Source of the DNA: Hyperoodon ampullatus
Taxonomy: Eukaryota; Chordata; Mammalia; Artiodactyla; Ziphiidae
DNA length: 64,000 bases
Direction: 5' to 3'
Assembly: GCA_949752795.1 (NCBI GenBank)
Contig: OX457065.1
Location: 2,046,001 to 2,110,000 of the forward strand
Position 1 is the first letter of the stretch. Each line of letters begins with the position of its first letter. A program made the position numbers and the translations under genes. A model generated the notes under the pieces. That model had not been told where the DNA came from. It worked only from the letters and a program-made list of their open reading frames with translations, and searched no databases. Shown here one piece after another: positions 22,734 through 34,249 of the stretch.

Positions 22734-23573
22734 TGCATTGGAATTTTGATTATCGTTTCTATGGAACCTATAGAACACTTTGGGGACAATTGACATTTTA
22801 TAAATATTGAATATTCCAATCCATGAACATGGTATATCTTTCCATTGATTTAGGTCTTTCTTTTCTCTCAGCAATGTTTTGTAATGTTAAAGGCAAAGTT
22901 ATGCATGTATTTTATTAAATCTTTCACCAAGTATTTTATTTGATGCTATTAAAATGATGTTTTTGAATTTCCTAATTGTTTGCTGCTAGTATATAGAAAC
23001 AAACTTGGTTTATGTATGTTAATCATGTATCCTGCAACCTTGCTAAAGTCACTCACTAGATCTAGTACTTGTTTTGTGGAATCCTTAGGGCTTTCTTTGT
23101 AAGCAGTCATGTCATCTGGGAATGCAGATGACCCTTTTCTACCCTTTCTGCCTTATTTTTTTCTTGCCTTAATTCCCTCACTTGGAACTCCAGTGCAGGG
23201 TTCGCCAGAGGGGAGGAGAGTGGATGGTTTTGTCTTGTCCCTGCCATCAGGACAAAGTGTGTGCTGCTCCACCAATAAATACTGTGTTAGCCATGGGCTT
23301 TTCCCTGTGAATTGAGTGAGGAGGTACCTTTCTATTCCTAGTTTTGCTGAAAGTTTTTTTTTTATCATAAATGAGTGTTGAATTTTGTAAAATGCTTTTT
23401 CTGCTTCTATTGAAATGATCATATGGTTTTTCTCCTTTATTCTGTTAATGTGATGAGTTATATTTACTGATTTTTGAATGTTAGGCCCACCTTCCTTGCT
23501 AGATTTAATCCTGTTTGGTCACGAATATTATGTTTATATATTGCTGGATTTGATTTGCTAACATTTTGTTTAG

Positions 23574-23575
<2 letters not shown>

Positions 23576-23625
<50 letters not shown>

Positions 23626-23815
23626 GGTACGCGGGCCTCTCACTGTTGTGGCCTCTCCCGTTGCGGAGCACAGGCTCTGGATGCGCAGGCTCAGCGGCCA
23701 TGGCTCACGGGCCCAGCCGCTCCGCGGCATATGGGATCCTCCCAGACCGGGGCACGAACCCGTATCCCCTGCATCAGCAGGCGGACTCTCAACCACTGCG
23801 CCACCAGGGAGGCCC
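23576..23815 (-). mobile_element. CHR-2 type SINE, antisense (twin copy B)
   Basis: A T tract of 48 (23576-23623) and a body at 23624-23815, flanked by the target-site duplication TTGTTTAGCATTTTT (23566 and 23816). It has the same non-consensus bases as the copy at 22541-22733, including CTCTGGATGCGC, GGCATATGGGATCC and GCATCAGCAGG. The different duplication shows that it inserted independently. Confidence 0.97.
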
Positions 23816-24007
23816 TTGTTTAGCATTTTTATGTCTATGTTCATGAGATACTGCTCCATAATTGTCCTTTCTTATAATATCTGTATCGTATTTTAGTATC
23901 AGCATTATTCTGGCCTCATAAAGAGAGGTGAGAAGTTCCTACTCATTTTATTGTCTGGAAGATCTTGTGTAAAGTTGCCATTATTTCTTCCTTTAAAAGT
24001 TTGGACT

Positions 24008-24219
24008 GGGCTTCCCTGGTGGCACAGTGGTTGAGAGTCCGCCTGCCGATGCAGGAGACACGGGTTCGTGCCCCGGTCCGGGAAGATCCCATATGCCGCG
24101 GAGCGGCTGGGCCCGTGAGCCATGGCCACTGAGCCTGTTCATCCGGAGCCTGTGCTCAGCAACGGGAGAGGCCACATCAGTGAGAGGCCCGCATACCGCA
24201 CAAAAAAAAAAAAAAAAAA
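24008..24219 (+). mobile_element. CHR-2 type SINE, sense
   Basis: Begins GGGCTTCCCTGGTGGCACAG and ends GGCCCGCATACCGCAC plus an A tract of about 20. The target-site duplication is AAAAGTTTGGACT (23995-24007 and 24220-24232). It is opposite in orientation to the two copies just upstream and only 192 bp from the nearer one. Confidence 0.95.
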
Positions 24220-25219
24220 AAAAGTTTGGACTAATTCACCAGTGAAGCTATGAGGGCTTATAGTTTTCTTTCTGAGAAGGCTTTTAGTTATGACTTTAAC
24301 TACCTCAATATATAAATGACTATTTAGAGTTTTATTTCTTCTTACATTAATTTTGTTATGTTTTTATAAGGAATTAGCCTATTTTTGTCTGTTGACATAA
24401 AATTAATCATAATTAGCTTTTTTTTGGAATCTGTAGTGATGTCTCTGTTTTATTTCTGATATTGGTAATTTGTGGGGGTTTTTTCTCTCTCTTGATCAGT
24501 TTTGCTAGGTGTTTATCATTTGTATTCATCTTTTAAAATAACCAACTTCTGGCTTTGTTGATTTTCCCTCTTGTTCATTTGCTTCTATTCCATTGGTTTC
24601 TCCTCTTAATTATTTCCTTTTTTCTACTTTCTTTGGGTTTACTATGCTGTTCTCCATCTAGCTTCTTGAGATGAAGGCTTAGACCCTTAATTATCAATTT
24701 ATTTCTTTTTCTAATATATAATTTAGAACTATAAATTTTCCTATAAGTACTATTTTAGTTTCATCCCAATGATATGTCATTTTTTTTTATCATTTGGCTA
24801 AAATTATTTAAAATTTCTTATGGTAGTTCCTTAGTTGGTCCACAAGTTATTTATAAATGCGGTGCTTAATTTCCAAACATTTGGGGATTTTCTAGTTAAT
24901 TTTTGTTGTTGATTTATACTTTCATCCCACTGTGGTCAGAGAACAAAATTTTTATGGTTTCAGTTCTCTGAAGTTTGTTGATAATTCCTTTATGGCCTAT
25001 CCGAGGACTCTGGGAATGTGGCCAGGCAGGTGCCGGCAGTTCTGGTGGCCTCGGAGAGGGTCGCTGTCGGTGCACAGGGCCCAGCTCACAGTGGATGGGG
25101 TTCCTGGGAAGCATCCCCTCCTTCTTTCCCTAGCTCAGTGTCTGTCTGCTCCTAGCAGACGTCCACGTTTGCTGCTGCCTTTTTCATTTCCCTTATAGGA
25201 TCACAGGGCCTCAGAGTCA

Positions 25220-25400
25220 GAAAGTGCTGCCTTAGAATGCCACCCCTGTCGCTTTCTGGCTTGCTGACCTGGGCAAGCGGCTTTACCTTTCTGAGCCTCA
25301 GTTAACTTTTCTAAAACGGTAATGGGAATGCCCTGTGGGGTTGTCGGGAGGATTAAATGAGAAACGTATCTAATGCCCTTCATAGTCCTCGGCTTTGTAA
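25220..25400 (+). mobile_element. MIR SINE
   Basis: Has CTTGCTGACCTGGGCAAGCG, CTTTCTGAGCCTCAGTTAAC, GTTGTCGGGAGGATTAAATG and a degenerate 3' part near 25370. A well-preserved MIR core order. Confidence 0.85.
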
Positions 25401-25404
25401 ATGG

Positions 25405-28400
25405 CAGTAGCGATTGTCAGAGAATTTAGGAAGGCTTCCATACACAGGTAGGCGCTTCTCCCATTGGGTCTATTGTCAGAAACGCTTGTTCTAATGCTGG
25501 TGAGAAGGCTGCTCCGTGCCCATGGCTGTGCCCTCGGCCCAGAGATCCAGAGGACATGGCCGAGCAGAACCAGGCCTCTCTGGGCAGGCCGTGCCAGTGC
25601 TCGTGGGGGTGCACGGATGGAGGGCCTTCCGCGGCCGGGCTGGGGGCCTCAGCCAGGTGCCCGCTGAGCAGTCCTCCTTGCCGTGGAGCCCCTGCTCTCC
25701 TGCCGCCCCTGCAGCTTGCCCGGGAGAGAGGTTGCTGACCCACCAGGACCTGGCATTAGAAGGGCAGGAAGACCCGTGTCTTCCTGAAAGTTTGTTCTCA
25801 GCAGGGGAGCTTAGAGGGGAAAAGTGAATCAGCTCAGTCACATCTGAGCATTAAAAACAAGTCCAGTGTTGGCCCTCGAAATGGCAGGTCAGTCCTCTTC
25901 TACGCACAGAGGGTGAGTGAGGCGTTAGCGGCTGCGCTGAGTGGCAGAACCCGGACCTGAGTCTGATGCCAGCTCTGCTGTGGAGCTCAGGTCTGTCGGG
26001 GGGAGTGTGCTCGGGAGGAGAGGGACCCCGAGGACAGTCTGGGTGGCCCCCGGGAAGGCATGGAGGGCTCTGCGAGGAGGGGGACGTGACGACTGTTCCT
26101 AAGACACAAGCAGACAAGCGGGCGTTACTAAGTGGAGAGGTGAGGGAAGGGCGTTCCCATCAGAGGGAACAGCATCTGCAAAGCCTGGGAAGAATGAACA
26201 GCAATGGCTGTTCTGGGACACTTGACCTTTCTGTGTGAATCATAATTGTTACAGAACAAAAACAGAAACAGGCAGTCCTCCATTGCGTGTTGCTGCCGTT
26301 TTGACCGAGAATCAGCCTCCTGCGTGTACCTCCAGGCCTGTGCTGTGCCAGCAGGAGGGCTGTACCCGTGCGCCCGGGAGGACAGCTGTGACCGCCTCAG
26401 CCACGGGCCGGCCTGGGTCATTTTGTAGCTACAGTGTGTGTACTGTTGGCCCAGCGCTGGAACATATCCGGTCATGGGGTGTTTCACTTGGGCATCCAGA
26501 TGCGAGTGAAGCAAAAGGGGGCCGATTCAAAGAGCTGCAGCTGGTCCCGGCGCCCCAAGATGTGTTCTGCCCAGCACTGGCCGCAGTGGGGCAGCCCCTT
26601 GGTGCTGCCTGACATAGGGCGCTGTCCATCCAGGAGCCGCGCTGGCAGCAGAGGAAGCAAGTTCAAGTCTGTCACCTGTTTGTAGTTTTCATAATTTTTG
26701 ATTTGGCATTTTGATCAGTCTGGTTTTGGTCAAGGAAATGCATCCGTATCTCATAACAGGAAACCCCTTTTGTGATCTTTACTTCAAGGCATTTTTCTCT
26801 CTCTCTACTTCCCCCATCTTTTTTTTCCTTTTTGGCAAAAATACAGACCTAATATGATGTGCATCTTATTAAAAGTTCAGCATAATTTATTGCCATTGGT
26901 TTGTTTACAAAGTAAACAATTCCAAACTGCATAACGTGGCCTTCCTACAGTCACTGCTCTTTTGTAATTTTTTTGACTCTTCCTCGGGGCTGGGGTTGGG
27001 GTGGGAGATGGAGAAGGACCTACACTTGGGGGGAAGTCACGTGGCTCCAGGCTGCTTCCCATCAGGGTCACAGCGTTAACTAGCGGGGTCCTGGGCAGCT
27101 GGCCCGCGTCACCCGGGGAGCCGCACTATGTGGCAGAGCCACCTGGGGTGCACCCTGCCCTCCGCATCGATGCAGGGGTCCGGGGGAGGGGGGTGGGCCC
27201 CCAGGAAGTTCCACCTTCTTCAGCGCAGCTGTCTTCCTGCCCACAGAACCCCGTGGGAAGTGTGGAAATGGGGAGCGGGGGAAAGCAAGCCCAAAGGAGC
27301 GTGTCCAGCGTGGCGCTTGGTCCCCAGCCGCAGTACGTGTCTCTCAGGAGGAAGGACAGACAGCAGGAGGTGGGGTTGGCCCTGGTCCCTAGGACTGGCC
27401 TCGCCTGGCTGCCTCTGGGGGGCAGGGTCCTGGCACAGCGTGAGCGGCTGATTTTCCTCTCAGGGCCAACTCACACCTCGTCACTCTTTGCTGAGGCTGC
27501 AGTGGGCACACTGGGATGTGCTGAGTCTGGAGACCCCCAGAGCCCACCCTGGAAAGTGTAGGCCACGCAGGATCTTGGAACATGAGCAGCAGGATCAGGC
27601 CTCCTGGGCCTCGGTGGGGAAGAGGCAAGGAGGAGGACCGCCCTGCGCAGCCAGCACGCCACGCACCCCCGTGACCTCCACCTCGTCTCCTCTCCCCAGC
27701 CCCAAAGTCCAGCGTGCAGGCCTGTCCTCCGCGGCTCCCGCAGCCTCGTTTGCCTCCACGTGTGCACGGGACCCCTAGGCCGAGAGCGCGGCCGGGAGCA
27801 GCTCGAGGGGCTGCCTTCTCCTTTCCCCACTTCTCCTGTGCTCCCCGGCCTCTGACCTGCTGCAGCCTTGTGCAGCGGCCCTGAGCGGCCCGAGCGACTC
27901 TGCAGGTGCGCGTTGCCTGAAGGGCCCCTGGTGGGGGGGACTTGTAGCCTCTCCAGCACCCCCGCCACCGAGCTGCACCTCGTGCTGTGCGTCACCAGGT
28001 GAGGGCGTCTCCCAGAGCCCCTGCGGTTCGGCAGAGCACCCGCAGTCTCTGTGGTGCCTGCGGTGATGGTGACTCACTGGTGACTCCTGGGCGACCAGAG
28101 TGCGTGGCAGGGACGAGCAGCCACAGCGGGCCTGACGTGGGCAGCAGGGTGTGGGCACTGGTTGCAGAGACGTGGGGGACAGCTCGCAAGGCTCGCTGAG
28201 CTTGAGGTTGGGAGTCTCCGTACAGGAATCGACGCTTTGCCGTCCCTTGGTTGCCGTCGGTTTGATGGTAACTTCCTGGAGGCTTGGCGTCTGCAGTGCC
28301 TCTGCCTCTGTTTTTGGATTGAGCTCCTTGCTCAGGTTTCCTTCGAGGGAGGAGAGGTCAGAGAGCCTTCCAAAGTCGCGGTGAAGAGGGGCTGCCTTGG

Positions 28401-29325
28401 GCAGCAGAGAGCCCACGCTGGCGAGCTTGGCAGAGCGGCTGTGGCCCCAGGTGATCTGGAGTTTGTGTTTCCTCGTCAGAGGGCTTCATGGGGCCGCCCT
28501 GGATTCTGGCACAGGCTGTGAGCCTTGGTCCCTGGGACTCTCCCATGCTGTTGAAAGACTTGAAAACACCAACATACAGACATAAAGCATGTGCAGTTAT
28601 GAACTAGGTCCTTCCGGCCTGCTCTCTGGAGCTGGTCACACCACTCTCCCAGGCGCTGGGTTCAAAGCAGTGGTTGTCTCATTTCGCTGGAACCCCCGGT
28701 CCGTGAGCTCCCAGCCGCCCTGCTGATTTCTCTGAGAGCTCACTGGACGCGGGTGGGAGGCCCTGGCGCAGGAGAGGGAGCGCGGCGTGCGGGGCGTGGG
28801 AATCCTCCCCTTTGGAGCGGTGTTTAGAGGGCCTCCTGGGAGTCACCCGTCACCCCAGGACAGAGGGTGTGTGCTCCCTGTGTGTCACCACTGCTGTCCG
28901 GCATGTTGCAGGTGCTCGGGCTGTGTTTGTTGAGTGCTCTGAGGAGACGTGGACACTGGGCACAGGCCTGGGGTCAAGGCCAGGTCCCGCTGGTGGCTCC
29001 CTGTGCGGCCGCTCTACTTTCCTCCTCTCTGAGGGGGACTCATGCGGCTGCGTCACAGATGGCTGTCCTCCCGTCCTCTCCGTAGAGTCCTTGCGAGGCT
29101 TCAGTCAGAAAAGACAGGGGCCTTGGGGCCCCTTGCGCACCCCGTGTTCCGCGAGTCTGTGGCCTGGACCCCGGCTCCCCGCGGCTGGGCTGTCCTCCCC
29201 GAGTGATGCTGCCTGGCAGAGCAGACCCCGGCTTGTTATTGTCCCCGAGTCTGGGGGTCCTGGAGCTGCTCAAGAGACCCCTGGGCGGGACAGTGGCCAC
29301 TCCGCAGCCGCCTTCCTCCCTGTCC
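25405..29325. other. No gene seen; GC-rich unique intron
   Basis: No exon, RNA gene or young repeat recognised. At 26135-26200 a block (CAGAGGGAACAGCATCTGCA) resembles the ancient dispersed repeat also seen at 52130-52860. 26690-26990 is AT-richer and unassigned. The interval 27600-28200 is CpG-containing GC-rich sequence. Confidence 0.55.
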
Positions 29326-29329
29326 GGCA

Positions 29330-29485
29330 ATTTCCCCACCATTGTCTTCTTTTCATTTCCTGTTCTTGACCCAACCCTGTACGCAGGAATATGGCATTTT
29401 CTCTCATTCCTGGCTCTTGAGAGGCTGGAATAATGATAAAAAGCTACTGAAATGAATTAGATTATTATGTCATTAATGACAAGTC
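29330..29485. promoter_or_regulatory. Candidate intronic enhancer with palindromic homeodomain site
   Basis: An AT-rich island within CpG-rich intron. It contains GGAATAATGATAAAAAGC and a perfect 12-bp palindrome GTCATTAATGAC at 29469-29480, the kind of TAAT/ATTA arrangement bound by homeodomain dimers. No repeat family recognised. Function is inferred from composition only. Confidence 0.3.
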
Positions 29486-29509
29486 TATTAGTTTCCTCTT
29501 GCTGGGTTG

Positions 29510-30060
29510 CTGCAGGGGTGTCCGAGGAGGCTAGCCACGCCGGGCGTGTGTCCCGTCCCGGGGCCGCGCTGTGAACAGGACTGTGCCCGGTCGGAGCAGA
29601 CGCGGAGGCCTGGGCGGTTGTGTGCCCGGGGGCCGTGCCCTGGCAGGTCCTCGGGCATCCCCTCTGCCCGGGGGCGAGGGCTCAGCTCGGCGGGGCCCAG
29701 GCGTCTGCAGGAGGGGGCGGGGCGCTGGGACCTGACAGATGAGGTTACAGAGGTCGTCGGAACGTGCAGGGGGTGGGGTTGGATTCCAGACCCCGAGCTC
29801 CTCTGCCGCCCCCACCATCACCCACGGGTCCAGGGTCCTCTTCGGGCCCCCGCCCCTCCCTCCCCGACCTCGTTTTTCTCCTGCGGGCTGAGGGGACAGG
29901 AACTGGGTGGGTTGGGAGTGGGGTGGTGGGGGACCGGTGCCCAGAGCGACGTACAGATACACGGGCGTTTCACGGGTGGAAGGGCCGAGGCTCGGCCAGG
30001 CCCCGCGGGCAGGTGGGCCTGTGCGGAGCGGCCACTGACCCCAGGGCCTGGGTGGCTGCT
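29510..30060. other. CpG-rich intronic stretch
   Basis: CpG pairs are visibly frequent (for example CACGCCGGGCGTGTGTCCCG near 29537). It could be an orphan CpG island or simply GC-rich sequence; I have not computed the observed/expected ratio. No exon recognised. Confidence 0.35.
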
Positions 30061-30319
30061 GCTAAGTCCTACGTGAAGAAGATGAATTTTCACATCGAAG
30101 TGGAAAAACTGCCCGATTTTTATCAGGGCAAGTTGGCTAGAGTGTCAGTTAAGCTCATTTTGTGTCAGAATTAAATCATGTCCCTCCATTTCCTGCAGGC
30201 TTGGTTATAATGACAACTTTCTTGGAGCAGCGTTTATCATCCTGGTCCAGGTCGGGGGGGCGCAGTGGGGGCAGCAGGGAGGTGTACCCAGAGCCGTACG
30301 ACCCCCGGCCCTTCTGTGG

Positions 30320-30465
30320 CAGGAGCGTGCCCTTTTAATAATATTGGGCTTTTGTTATCGCTTACAACATTAGTGTTCATTTAGCTGTAACCGTGGGCCT
30401 GGTTGTAAAGCAGAACAAAACCAGTGGTCGTATTCACGAAGCAGGGAAAGGAACGCGGTGGGTAG
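30320..30465. promoter_or_regulatory. Candidate conserved non-coding element
   Basis: An AT-rich island directly after CpG-rich sequence, with TTTTAATAATATTGGGCTTT and CATTAGTGTTCATTTAGCTG. No repeat recognised. The neighbouring 30060-30230 interval has the same look. A weak call without comparative data. Confidence 0.25.
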
Positions 30466-30689
30466 TTAACCCCCCTCTGTCGACGCTGATAACTGGAGAG
30501 GGTGACCATACAATGCAGTGTTCTCATTTCCAGCCATGAAATTAAAAAAAATTAAAATCCTAAAATAATTATTTGAAAAAAAAGCCTTGGCTTATAAGAA
30601 GAAAAAAGGTTTTTGCACATAAAAATAGAGAAAATGGTCCAGTGTCTCATTTCTGAGATAATCCTCAGCTTTTCTAGGTAAGCAACATA

Positions 30690-33600
30690 CCTGGTTAAAA
30701 ACCTCAAACAGCACGAAAATTACAAGTGAAGAGTGACGGGTCTGTCCATCCCACCCCACCCTAGACCCACCCCAGCCAGCGTTAATGATTTTTCTAAATT
30801 TTTCTCAGAAAAAATTTTAGGCAATGCCAGCATATACATAGCTCTGTATACGTACATAAAATTATTTTAATAATTATACTCAGAAAAGTACTTGCTTTTT
30901 TTTTATTATTATAATCTTTGGGATATCTGTCAGCATGTGTGTTCACATCTGTCTAACTTTTAACTGTTTGCTATGTGTGAGATTGCCCAAATCCCCAGAC
31001 CTCTGCCCAAATCAAGTATTATCCGTCATTTTAATCCTTACCTGACCTGGCAAGATAGTATTTCCTTAATTTATGAATGAGGTTATCTTTACATATGTTT
31101 ATTGGCCATTTGTATTTCATTGTCAATAAATTACCTGTTAATAGTCTTTGCCCATTTTTGTACTGGGCTGTCTTTCTCACATTAATTAGTGTAAACTCTG
31201 TAAAATGAGGAAATTAGCTGTGTCGGTTGTGTTGTAAATAACTGATCCCTCCTCCCTTTTGTGAGTCTGACTTTTTCTACACGTTTACGTGGTCTAAGGT
31301 ATCAGTCTTTCAGGACTCCTGTGCATTCTGTCCTTTTTAGAATGGCCTCCAAGATGGTAAGTTCACTCATGCCTTCTTCTGAAGTTTTTTATATTCTTTC
31401 ATTCGTTTGCGTTTAATCTTTGACTTTGTTTTGATACTGATAGTGGAGAAAGGTGGTACCAGCACCATTTGCAGTGTCACCTTGGTAACCAGTTGTTTAA
31501 ATCCGTCTCTGAGCTCTGTTATATTGTTGCTGTGGTGGTTTCATTGATTTGTCCACTTCTTCCTCCTGTCAAACTGTTTCTCTTCTCTCTTTCTGGTTAG
31601 TCCAGCTTCATAATAATGGACTTCATCTGGTGAGGCTGGTTCCTGCCTCTCCCCGCTCCCATGTCTCCTTTTGTTTTTTCTCAGTATCTTTGTAGCTATT
31701 ATTGTGTGTTTATTTTTCAGATGAACTTTAATATCATTTTTTCAATTGCCAAAAAGTAATTTTGATATTGTAATTGGAATTGAGTTGAATATAGATTAAT
31801 TCAAAGAGAGTTTGCATCTTTATAATCTCTAGTCTTCCTATCTGAGAGCACTCTATGTCTTTCCATTTACTTAGAGTTTTTGAGTTTTCTTCAAATAGAT
31901 CCTGCACATTTCTTCAGTTTTTACCTAGGCATTTCATCTTTTTGGCTGCTCTTATCAATGGGATCTTTTCTTTCATTGTAATTTTTAATTTGTCTTTGTA
32001 TAGAAGAGCTGTTGATTCTTTTTAATATTAATGCATAACGCACCACTTTGCTGAAACAGGTTTCAATATTGTTTCTCTTATTTTTTCCCATAGATTCTCT
32101 TGAGTTTTCTAGGTGTATAGTTACATCCTTTACAAGTAGGGACAATTCCATTCTTCCTTTTCAACATTTAGACCTCCACTTCCCTCCTCTTGTCTTGTTA
32201 CTTTGCCCAGTGGTTCCAGAAAAGTGCTAAATGGCAGGCGTCCTTTTGTTTATAATTTTGATGAGAATGTGGCTAATGTTTTAACCTAAGGAGACCTAGC
32301 TTTTGGTTTCATATATCTTTTTTCTCATGATAAGGAAATATTCATTTATTCTGATTTTTTAAAGTCAATTATTACTGTCGAATTTTGTCAAAACCCTCTT
32401 TGGCATCTTTAGGAGTGATTTATAGTTTCTGTCTTTTGACCTGTTAATATGCTTTTTTATATCAGTAGTTTTTCTAGTGTTACAGTCCTGGGTGTACCCT
32501 CCTTAGTTGTAGCATATTATTCTTTTAATATTCCACTGAGCGATATTTGCAAATGTCTTAGTTACCACGTTTACATTAATATTCATAATCAAAATGTCTG
32601 GGAGCCTATTTTTGTCATGTCAGGTTTGGGTATCAGAATGCTAGCTTCACAGAAAGAATTTGGAAGCTTTCCTTCTTTATTCTTTTCAAACAGTTTAAAT
32701 AGTTGTATGTTCCTTAGAAGGCTGAAGAAGGAATTTATCTCTGAAACCATCTGAACTTGGTACTTTTTTGGGGTTAGCACTTCGATAACTTTAATTTTTT
32801 TCTTTTGTATTAGTCTTTTTGATTTCCATCTCTTCTAGGGACAATTTAGGTAAAATACTTTCCTAGAAAATTGTCTATTTAAGTTATATTTTCAAATTTA
32901 TTTGCATTGAGTTTGAAAGTAAACCTCTTTTAATTTGTTTACATATGGTCATTTCCTATTTTTTATCTCTAATATTTTGTGTTTGTGCTTTACAGTTTTC
33001 TGTGTGTTATTGTTATGATTTTTATTATGATTTTTAAGAATGATCTGATGTATTCCTTATATGGGACACTTGGTAATACATATATTGTTTTTTTGTTTGT
33101 TTTGTTTTGTTTTTTGTTTCCCTATTTTATTTTATTTTTTTAACATCTTTATTGGAGTATAATTGCTTTATAATGTTGTGTTAATTTCTGCTGTATAACA
33201 CAGTGAATCAGCTATATGTATACATATATCCCTATATCCCCTCCCTCTTGACCCTCCCTCCCACCCTCCCTATCCCACCCCTCTAGGTGGTCACAAAGCA
33301 CCAAGCTGACCTCCCTGTGCTTTACCATTTTTTAAGAAATTGCTTTTGCATTTATCTCTCAATTGTACTATTTTGTTTTCTAAATGAATAATTTGTGCTT
33401 TTGTCTTTGTACCTCTCTCCTTGGGTTCATTTTTTTTTTTTTTTCTTTTTTTAGCTTCCTAACTTAGAAGCTAAAGGTATTGGTCTTACGTAGTTCTTTA
33501 GGTGTGTGAGGTTGTGAATGTCCTCTGAGCTCTGTTCCACTGTATATTTTATTGTTACTTTCTAGATATTTTGCCACTTTGAGTCTTCCTTTGACTCAAG

Positions 33601-33960
33601 AGTTGTTTAGTGAGAAAATCTTTCTTGTTTCCAAGTTGGGTTTTTTCCTGTTAGTTTTGTTGTGCGTTTAGAGTTTTTATTGCCCTGTGGGGGGAGAATG
33701 TGGCCTGTGTCATGTTGACTGGAGTTTATTGCATTTTTCTGCATGGCCTAATATATGATTTTGTACGTGTTCCAGGGACTCTTAAAAAGAAGACTTATCT
33801 GTTATCAAGTTTGAGATAAATACACACACACACCCCCTTGCATGTCGTATATGTGTAGATCTTAGTGTGAGCTAATTGCTTATTCTTGTTCAGCTCCTCT
33901 AATATTCTTACGTGTTCTTCCTGTGTGATCTGTTAGACGCTCACTGGGGTGAATTGGTTG
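30690..33960 (-). mobile_element. Antisense L1 block (old, L1M-like)
   Basis: Shows antisense L1 landmarks: GTTTATTGGCCATTTGTATT (31098), ATAGTCTTTGCCCATTTTTG (31141), CCAGCACCATTTGCAGTG (31459), TTTTTCAGATGAACTTTAAT (31713), AGTCTTCCTATCTGAGAGCA (31832), CTGAAACAGGTTTCAATATT (32051) and TTCTCTTGAGTTTTCTAGGT (32095). It then runs on as AT-rich ORF2-like antisense to about 33960. A younger L1 3' end at 33124-33321 is inserted in it. No intact frame. Confidence 0.75.
33124..33321 (-). mobile_element. Younger L1 3' end, 5'-truncated, antisense
   Basis: Reads (after a T-rich tail) AACATCTTTATTGGAGTATA, ATTGCTTTATAATGTTGTGT, ACACAGTGAATCAGCTATAT, CCCACCCCTCTAGGTGGTCA and ACAAAGCACCAAGCTGACC. This is the well-known 3' end of cetartiodactyl L1. 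It breaks off at CTGTGCT, about 200 bp from the tail, so it is a dead, 5'-truncated copy nested in the older L1. Confidence 0.85.
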
Positions 33961-34249
33961 TTTTTGGTGTTTTCCTTCCCTTCCCTTATGCTTTCTATAT
34001 TATGTGCTCCGCTTTGGTATGTGACCGTTCATGACTCATGTTCTTGTTGTAGATTAAGACCTTCCTCAATCACTGGTGGCCCTTTGACTCATTTCACCTT
34101 TTTCCGCCTAGAATTCAGGCTTCATAGATTTAAAGTTGACAATCCAGTTTTCTTTTTGTTTGGGCTTTATCTTTTATCTTTATTACCTTTATCTTTTTTT
34201 ACTTTTAACCTTTCTGAGTCATTCTGTTTTGGATGTGATTCTTATTTAC

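Larger units (their letters stand above)
21820..24995 (-). mobile_element. Antisense L1 block interrupted by three SINEs
   Basis: Antisense L1 landmarks in order: GGATTTGTAGTTCTTATATA (21838), ATTTCTCCCAGGCTGTAGTT (21898), TTTAGGTCTGTGTTCCATCC (22099), CAGTACCATTTATTGAAAAG (22185), CTTTCCATTGATTTAGGTCT (22838), TGTATCCTGCAACCTTGCTA (23027), TTGTTGATTTTCCCTCTTGT (24556) and ACTTTCATCCCACTGTGGTC (24919). Three CHR SINEs at 22495-22733, 23576-23815 and 24008-24219 interrupt it. No intact ORF1 or ORF2 frame remains. Confidence 0.85.

Noticed and set aside
22453..23859. Open frames with long Phe or Lys runs
   Set aside because: They are translations of the SINE bodies and their T/A tracts, which recur almost unchanged at every CHR copy.
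21820..24995. Active L1 in the 22-25 kb block
   Set aside because: Only diverged antisense pieces remain; no ORF1 or ORF2 frame of useful length, and three SINEs interrupt it.
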